A DNA stretch of 24,396 nucleotides from Triparma columacea (taxonomy: Eukaryota > Sar > Bolidophyceae > Parmales > Triparmaceae). The notes beneath the pieces were generated by a model. The model ran no database searches. It saw only the letters and a list, made by a program, of their open reading frames with translations, and was not told where the DNA came from. The stretch is from the NCBI GenBank assembly GCA_030267965.1, contig BRYA01000333.1:1-24396 (forward strand). Reading direction: 5' to 3'. The stretch's first letter is position 1, and every line of letters begins with the position of its first letter. The position numbers and the translations under genes are program-made. Positions 20,601 through 24,396 of the stretch are shown here, piece by piece.

Positions 20601-23400
20601 CACAGATGAACTTCAGGTAGAATTTCCAGTAAAGGCTGTTTTAGTGAAGATCCATACAGTTTGGGTATTTGAGCCACTTGACCCTATTGGAGGTGTGCCA
20701 CAAACAGCAGTTACCTTTACAACAAAGGTAGATCTTGGTGGTTTTTTCTTCTCCTCCATTGTGAAAAAAATTGTACCAAGGTTTCTTGCACAAGTCTCAG
20801 ACTTGAGGAAGAAGTTTGACAGAAGTGGAGACATTGACACTTCAACAAGGATCCAGATAATAAGTGGAATGGGTGAAATCAAAGAAATGTCCACTGAGAC
20901 ATTTGATGACAAGTTCCTAGAGCTTGAAGGCAAACAAAAGGTCAAAGGTGCATTCCCTCTGTCAGATACCTGGATTAAGGTGGAAGAGAAGGAAAAGGGA
21001 TGGGGAAAGACAACAATGACAGTTAGAGCTGATTTGGAGGAAGCTGCTGCCTACTTCTGGGACTTTGGAAGCAGAGTCCATCAAGAAACAACAGGAGATG
21101 TTGAGAGGATTGTTGAGGAGAAGAAGGGGACATGGGAAGTGGTTGTGAGGAGAAGGCAGAAGTTGGAGTCAAAACAAGGTGTCAAAAATAGAGACAGGGA
21201 ATTCTGGAATGTGATGAAGCTGCAGAAGATGGATGAAGATACTATTGTAATTATAATGGAGCCAATAATGGAGAATATAGAGAGAGGTGATGCTGTGAGC
21301 AACACTAAGAGAAGTACTGCACAAAGGGCATCTCAAGAAGTCGCAATAAAGTTCACCAAAAGGGGAGAGAAGACAACCAAGGTAGAATTTGTCACCAAGG
21401 TAGAGCTTGGTAGCTCTGTAAGTGTGGAGGCAACAAGATCAACTCTAGAGAGGCACCTAGACGAGGCTGCTGAAGCAGAACGCTACTTTATTGACCTTGT
21501 CCCTTTAATGGAGATGTCTAATCAAGCTGGCGAGGCCTTGGGTGCTGATTTGGTATGGGATAGAGGACAGCTTGGAGGAGCACATTCAAGGAAGGACAGA
21601 GAGAGATATGTTGAGGAGGTTTGCAACGAGAACGTCGCTTTGAGAGAGGTTGTGAAGAAGTACCCTTGGTTTGTCACTTTGCTGAAGAGGGCAAGGCTCT
21701 GTGAGTACAACTTCAACAACTCAGTGTCAACTAAGCTTGAGTGTGTGGAGGAGAAGGAAGCAAGGGTGATCGGAAACAACTTGATGCCTTGTTTGAAGAG
21801 CAGGAAGGTGATTAAGGCTGGGGTAGATATGTGGAGATTGCAGAACAGGGCTGTTGGGGAGCTGTTTGAGGACTTTCCATGGATGGAGGGCATGTTTGTG
21901 GAGATAGGGAAGGGTGTGGTGAAGACCGCTCCGTGGGGGCTTCTATTCAGAGTTACTGTTGGTGCTGTAACATCTATCTTTGATTTGCTCACTGATGTGT
22001 ATGTGACGAACATGTTTTGGAGTGATAAGAAGTATGGGTACTTTGAGGCATCTTTGGCAAGTTTGATGGTTTCAATTGGGATTCAAATGCTTTTTGTTTG
22101 GGGACAAAACAAGAAGTTGGGGATGAAGAGGGTGCTTAGGGAGTGGTTTCCTATTTTGATTGGATTTAAGCCTGCTGTTGACGCTTACAGGGTTGCAAAT
22201 GGAGGAAAGCAAAAGACTGGGCATGCCACTGATCCTATGTACGAGATGACTGTCATGAAATGTATTGAGATGTTTGCTGAAGCCATACCTGCTGTGATTA
22301 TCCAACTTATGGCTATTGCAACAAATGATGGGGATGTTGCAGATGCAGCTTGGGTCTCACTTTCAGTTTCAGCTTTGACAACAGGCTATTCATCTGCAAC
22401 CATTAGTTATGATTTTGACACTGACCCGGTGTACAGAGAGCAAGTGCCCAATTTCTATGGTTATGTGCCTGCAAATCCCACCAAAAGATCTATTATATTT
22501 GTTGCAATGATGCTCTTCAGTGCAGGTATGCTTGTGATGAGGTGCATGACAATAGTTGTGTTAGGGCTACTTGGTGGTATATGGGTCTCATTATATGTTG
22601 GTGCCGATCTGCTTCTATACTTGTTTGTGAAGGCCTTGAGAGGGGACTTTTGGTATTGGATACCTGCAGGAGGTAATTTAGAAATAGTGAGTAGCATTGT
22701 CAGTAGAGTGTTGGTGAAAGCTGTGACAGACTTTACATCAATTGTGCAGTTCAGGCATCCTAATGAGATTGGAGGTATATATTGGATGTTTGGATTTGTA
22801 TTGACAACGGGAAGTCTTCCAGTAGCTATAACTCTAGCTGAAAAGGGAGATGTTGCAGACGAGGTGCTTAGATTTGCATGGAAAGTAGTTGGAATATTTA
22901 TACCATGTACAGTTGTGTTGTTTGCTGTATTTTTCTTTAACATTGAGAAAGAATACTGGGGCACCTTCTACAGCTTGGAGAGAGGGAAAGATGGTGTAAT
23001 TGCCCGCTTTAGTAATTCAAACGATGATAAAAAGAAGGCAAGAACCATTTTTGGAAACTCTAAACATTATTGGGAATCAATTGAAGAAGAAGTAAAAAGT
23101 TGGGTAGAGACAAACTGGGAGAGATGGGAAGAGGAGAAGCCAGAGTGGTTTGATCAAGCAATGAGAGCTAGAGTGCCAGTTGATTACATTCCAGGAGCAG
23201 GAGATGCTAGAAGGAAAGAGAGTGTGAGGAGAGCAAGTGTGGATGCTGAAGCAGAGGGTAGAGGTCTAGCAGGTGCTTTAAGAGCGAGTATTAGGAGAGC
23301 AAGTGTTGGAGGATCTGATGGTGGAGATATTATAGGGGTAGGAGGTGGGAAGGCTAAAGTAAGCAGTGTTGTGCCGATGAATGATGAGGATGTGATGTGA
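17644..23400 (+). CDS. Multi-START-domain protein fused to XK-related-like membrane region
   Basis: One uninterrupted frame of 1918 residues. Residues 1-195 are Ala/Glu-rich coil with an internal duplication. Then come about five START-type units: a weak one near 200-380, then about 397-601, 636-840, 876-1077 and 1102-1287. The spacing is 226-240 residues, and linkers such as ESPYEGVKM and KSPDERVKM recur. Signature stretches include NREFVFRNLW, VRAEGRGLLIAT, LDAGGFIPLKVVEKNFPKQL and VDLGGFFFSSIVKKIVP. Residues about 1429-1773 hold roughly ten hydrophobic segments. SIFDLLTDVYVTNMF, FKPAVDAYRV and CIEMFAEAIPAVIIQLMAIA recall XK-related scramblase-type proteins. The tail has two RRASV sites. 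START domains bind lipids in a hydrophobic pocket; lipid transfer or scrambling at a membrane is inferred. START is fairly secure, XK-like is tentative. Confidence 0.8.
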   Translation: MNNHEALLAERDKKIVQLEAITSKLVVDLTAAATSASEVAAAVKDAAGEGATAAGIVTVVNDLAVTLRASADRAAAHERDADRVETIEVIKHRIVVPKATEDYVDATEVAEENTAAPEAVDDSSAALDRAAADHAAAHERAADRVETIEVAQRPAVVPMAAKQNQAHEEMVGVLVERGAVEGIIEQSWDTKRANVGVVVHDEQQLVLDYILTDCNSGVFRRATIHREKGDRIVFWQNYKGTKVVEYLLRIRAARNEGSGQCIKIMSEDENGLPKEAKTKLIKIARLKNAQRARVDGEIRLAAYEHGQTALTLVGTMEAKEMRSEGRGDVNTVYMSIKGIMEEIEKNFHKPDVVDERRKKHFVEEIIPSPPPLTVEEESMLEGVGGLENELYEKGKRVKGTLKEGVDKFLWRKGDKVWAAFGVTVDKSAEGMLAEIYERDSYQHSKRHKEIEGDLARVIRKNVGGSRSYHYHVGVALPRPANDRLFENWFLWKEVKLENGQTSYLLAFVPLTEYPGEGFKDLSKEGFVLAETTGAYFFNEIAPNVCRVTRVQTVDLKFTGLLQKAVMDKAIDYLGKQQLVEANRLQEKFKRNGKEVDAEVRGVLVERMSEGVELEEDQKKVFGDLEKLFGGEDEEGWGPLESPYEGVKMEIKHSQQKKGERSIVVGRAYGNADCTAEEAAAWYFEYCGRERNTQGFRAGDLARLEVRKGVQRRNEKLIVSVKKFPFLLNNREFVFRNLWKKNENESISVGSWPSDDEIDYGGEIKNVVRAEGRGLLIATNSSKEGGIAQCKLDFKQHLDAGGFIPLKVVEKNFPKQLQILHEIQETFKQDEEVDKAALENLAYIMMRNEQQHYTKEEKDAIREGTEFYEKCKEDENFDDLKSPDERVKMKLVHINGASSGTGFATTVVDASVEECAAYEFYLDSREYLNTSKEQGITEYHIKNVNDHTFYYITTRDLGLPGFVPRDGRNKVTWLKQEDGKIIIDVADTDELQVEFPVKAVLVKIHTVWVFEPLDPIGGVPQTAVTFTTKVDLGGFFFSSIVKKIVPRFLAQVSDLRKKFDRSGDIDTSTRIQIISGMGEIKEMSTETFDDKFLELEGKQKVKGAFPLSDTWIKVEEKEKGWGKTTMTVRADLEEAAAYFWDFGSRVHQETTGDVERIVEEKKGTWEVVVRRRQKLESKQGVKNRDREFWNVMKLQKMDEDTIVIIMEPIMENIERGDAVSNTKRSTAQRASQEVAIKFTKRGEKTTKVEFVTKVELGSSVSVEATRSTLERHLDEAAEAERYFIDLVPLMEMSNQAGEALGADLVWDRGQLGGAHSRKDRERYVEEVCNENVALREVVKKYPWFVTLLKRARLCEYNFNNSVSTKLECVEEKEARVIGNNLMPCLKSRKVIKAGVDMWRLQNRAVGELFEDFPWMEGMFVEIGKGVVKTAPWGLLFRVTVGAVTSIFDLLTDVYVTNMFWSDKKYGYFEASLASLMVSIGIQMLFVWGQNKKLGMKRVLREWFPILIGFKPAVDAYRVANGGKQKTGHATDPMYEMTVMKCIEMFAEAIPAVIIQLMAIATNDGDVADAAWVSLSVSALTTGYSSATISYDFDTDPVYREQVPNFYGYVPANPTKRSIIFVAMMLFSAGMLVMRCMTIVVLGLLGGIWVSLYVGADLLLYLFVKALRGDFWYWIPAGGNLEIVSSIVSRVLVKAVTDFTSIVQFRHPNEIGGIYWMFGFVLTTGSLPVAITLAEKGDVADEVLRFAWKVVGIFIPCTVVLFAVFFFNIEKEYWGTFYSLERGKDGVIARFSNSNDDKKKARTIFGNSKHYWESIEEEVKSWVETNWERWEEEKPEWFDQAMRARVPVDYIPGAGDARRKESVRRASVDAEAEGRGLAGALRASIRRASVGGSDGGDIIGVGGGKAKVSSVVPMNDEDVM
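17854..18123 (+). repeat. 87-bp direct repeat, period 183 bp, in the START gene N-terminus
   Basis: Copies at 17854-17940 and 18037-18123 encode ADRAAAHERDADRVETIEV and ADHAAAHERAADRVETIEV, followed by VVP motifs. The 61-codon offset keeps the frame. This shows the coiled N-terminal region grew by internal duplication. Confidence 0.85.
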
Positions 23401-23500
23401 CTAATAGGGCAGCAACCTTTGTAGGAGAAATTGATTTGATTTGTTATTGTTTAGAATATTGTAGAGGTATAGTAGATGTATTGTGGAATTGTTTTAGTGG

Positions 23501-24110
23501 TTTGCGAGTATTGTGAAAGTGTAGTAGATGTGTAAGAAGTTTTTGAGAGTTTTGGCAGTGTTATATTTTTGTGAGTATTGTGGTAGTGTGGTAAATATGT
23601 ATGAAGTTTTGAAGAATTGTGGAAGTGTTAAAGTAGTTTGTGAGTATGATGGAAGTGAAGTAGATGTGTATGGGGATGAAGAAAAGGAAGGTGAGTGTAG
23701 TTGGGGTTAAGAGAGAGAAGAAAAAAAGGGTGAGAGTAGGGGTTTGTGAGTATAATGAATGTGTAGTAGTTGTGTATGGGGATGAATTAAGGAGTGTGAG
23801 TGTGGTTGTGGAGAGGAGAAAGAAGAAGAAAAGGGTGAGAGTAGTGATTTGTGAGTATAATGGAAGTGTAGTAGATTTGTATGGGGATGAATAAGGAGTG
23901 TGAGTGTGGTTATTGAGAGAAGAGAGAAGAAGAAAGGGGTGAGAGTAGTGGTTTGTGAGTATAATGGAAGTGTAGTAATTGTGTATGGGGATGAATAAAA
24001 GAGTGTGAGTGTGGTGGGTGGAAGGAGAGAGAGGAATTAAGGAGTGAGGGTAGAAGAGAGGAAAGTGTAAGGTGGAATGATGTGTGTAAGTGTAGTAAAT
24101 GTGTATGAAG
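23501..24110 (+). repeat. Degenerate ~105-bp minisatellite downstream of the START gene
   Basis: The core TGGGGATGAA recurs at 23671, 23777, 23882 and 23986, giving periods of 106, 105 and 104 bp. The preceding stretch TTTGTGAGTATAATGGAAGT recurs with it, alternating with purine-rich AGAGAAGAAG blocks. More diverged and shorter cores occur near 23501, 23568 and 24086. Short open frames here (for example 23528-23710) are products of the repeat, not genes. Confidence 0.85.
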
Positions 24111-24396
24111 ATGAGTTAAAGAAGGTTGAGTGTAGTTTTGGAGAGAAGTTAGAGAAGTTGAGGAGAGAAAGTAGAAGAGAGGAGGGTATAAGATGAAAGT
24201 GTAAAGGTAAAGTGTGTTTGAAGGTAAAGTGTTTGAAAGATGTAAAGTGTGTGAAAGGTGTAAAGTGTGTGAAGGGTGTAAAGTGGGTAGAGGGTGTAAA
24301 GTGGGTAAAGGGTGTAAAGGGTGTAAGGGTGTAAAGGGTGTAAAGGGTGTAAAGGGTGTAAAGGGTGTAAAGGGTGTAAAGGGTGTAAAGGGTGTA
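23557..24396 (+). other. 840-base stretch with no cytosine on the + strand
   Basis: Reading line by line, the last C on the + strand is at 23556. Every base from 23557 to the end of the window is G, A or T. The 156 bases before it, from the stop of the START gene, contain only about seven C. There is no gene in this stretch. Confidence 0.95.
24199..24396 (+). repeat. 9-bp tandem repeat, GGGTGTAAA, running off the window
   Basis: It starts as degenerate 18-bp doublets (GTGTGTGAA and GTGTAAAGG variants) and becomes almost perfect from about 24311: roughly nine units, one of them 8 bp, plus a partial unit at the end. In the phase GGG-TGTAAA-GGG it fits the G3N1-7 G-quadruplex pattern. The window ends inside the array. 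Confidence 0.9.

Noticed and set aside
23528..23894. Two short plus-strand frames after the START gene
   Set aside because: They are made of the 105-bp minisatellite, and their similar endings simply repeat the unit.
23501..24396. CRISPR array
   Set aside because: The repeats are degenerate, have no constant-length unique spacers, lie in a eukaryotic context and have no cas genes nearby.

Overview
This window looks like nuclear DNA from a small eukaryotic alga or protist. The genes carry spliceosomal GT-AG introns of about 74-203 bp, and both strands are densely coded. The protein types are eukaryotic: ARM repeats with a PH domain, a C-type lectin, a CH/EF-hand cytoskeletal protein, a MAN1/Src1-type inner nuclear membrane protein, and START repeats with a multi-pass membrane domain. 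A stramenopile such as a bolidophyte/Parmales-type phytoplankter is my best guess. That guess is an inference from protein style and short introns; no marker gene is present. I saw no tRNA, rRNA, transposon, CRISPR array or viral gene.

Layout, left to right. (1) 1-3008 (+): 3' part of an ARM-repeat / coiled-coil / PH-domain gene whose first repeats are almost identical in DNA. (2) 3264-3929 (+): a three-exon gene for a small single-pass membrane protein, visible only after splicing. (3) 4120-5361 (-): a membrane-anchored C-type lectin in three exons with intact EPN and WND motifs. (4) 5605-6582 (+): a basic, repeat-containing protein of unknown function. (5) 6647-7369 (-): a multi-pass membrane protein. 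(6) 7568-12393 (+): a five-exon, 1474-residue cytoskeletal-type protein. (7) 12468-14008 (-): a two-exon coiled-coil protein. (8) 14095-14379 (-): a possible small membrane protein, next to an 80-bp duplication. (9) 14575-16882 (+): a MAN1/Src1-like inner nuclear membrane protein. (10) 17136-17510 (-): a doubtful small ORF in the largest gap. (11) 17644-23400 (+): an intronless 1918-residue protein with about five START-type lipid-binding repeats fused to a membrane region of about ten segments with an XK-related flavour. (12) 23401-24396: a repeat tract that ends the window.

The genes do not form one pathway. They alternate strands as convergent and divergent pairs with short spacers, for example 64 bp between the stops at 6582 and 6647, 74 bp between those at 12393 and 12468, and 198 bp between the starts at 7369 and 7568. 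Three are integral membrane proteins and two more are probable ones.

Two things stand out. One is the START-repeat/membrane fusion, which could couple lipid capture to lipid movement across a bilayer. The other is the tract after it: bases 23557-24396 (840 bases) contain no cytosine on the + strand. It passes from a degenerate ~105-bp minisatellite into a 9-bp GGGTGTAAA repeat that fits the G-quadruplex pattern and runs off the window in the orientation a telomere would have.
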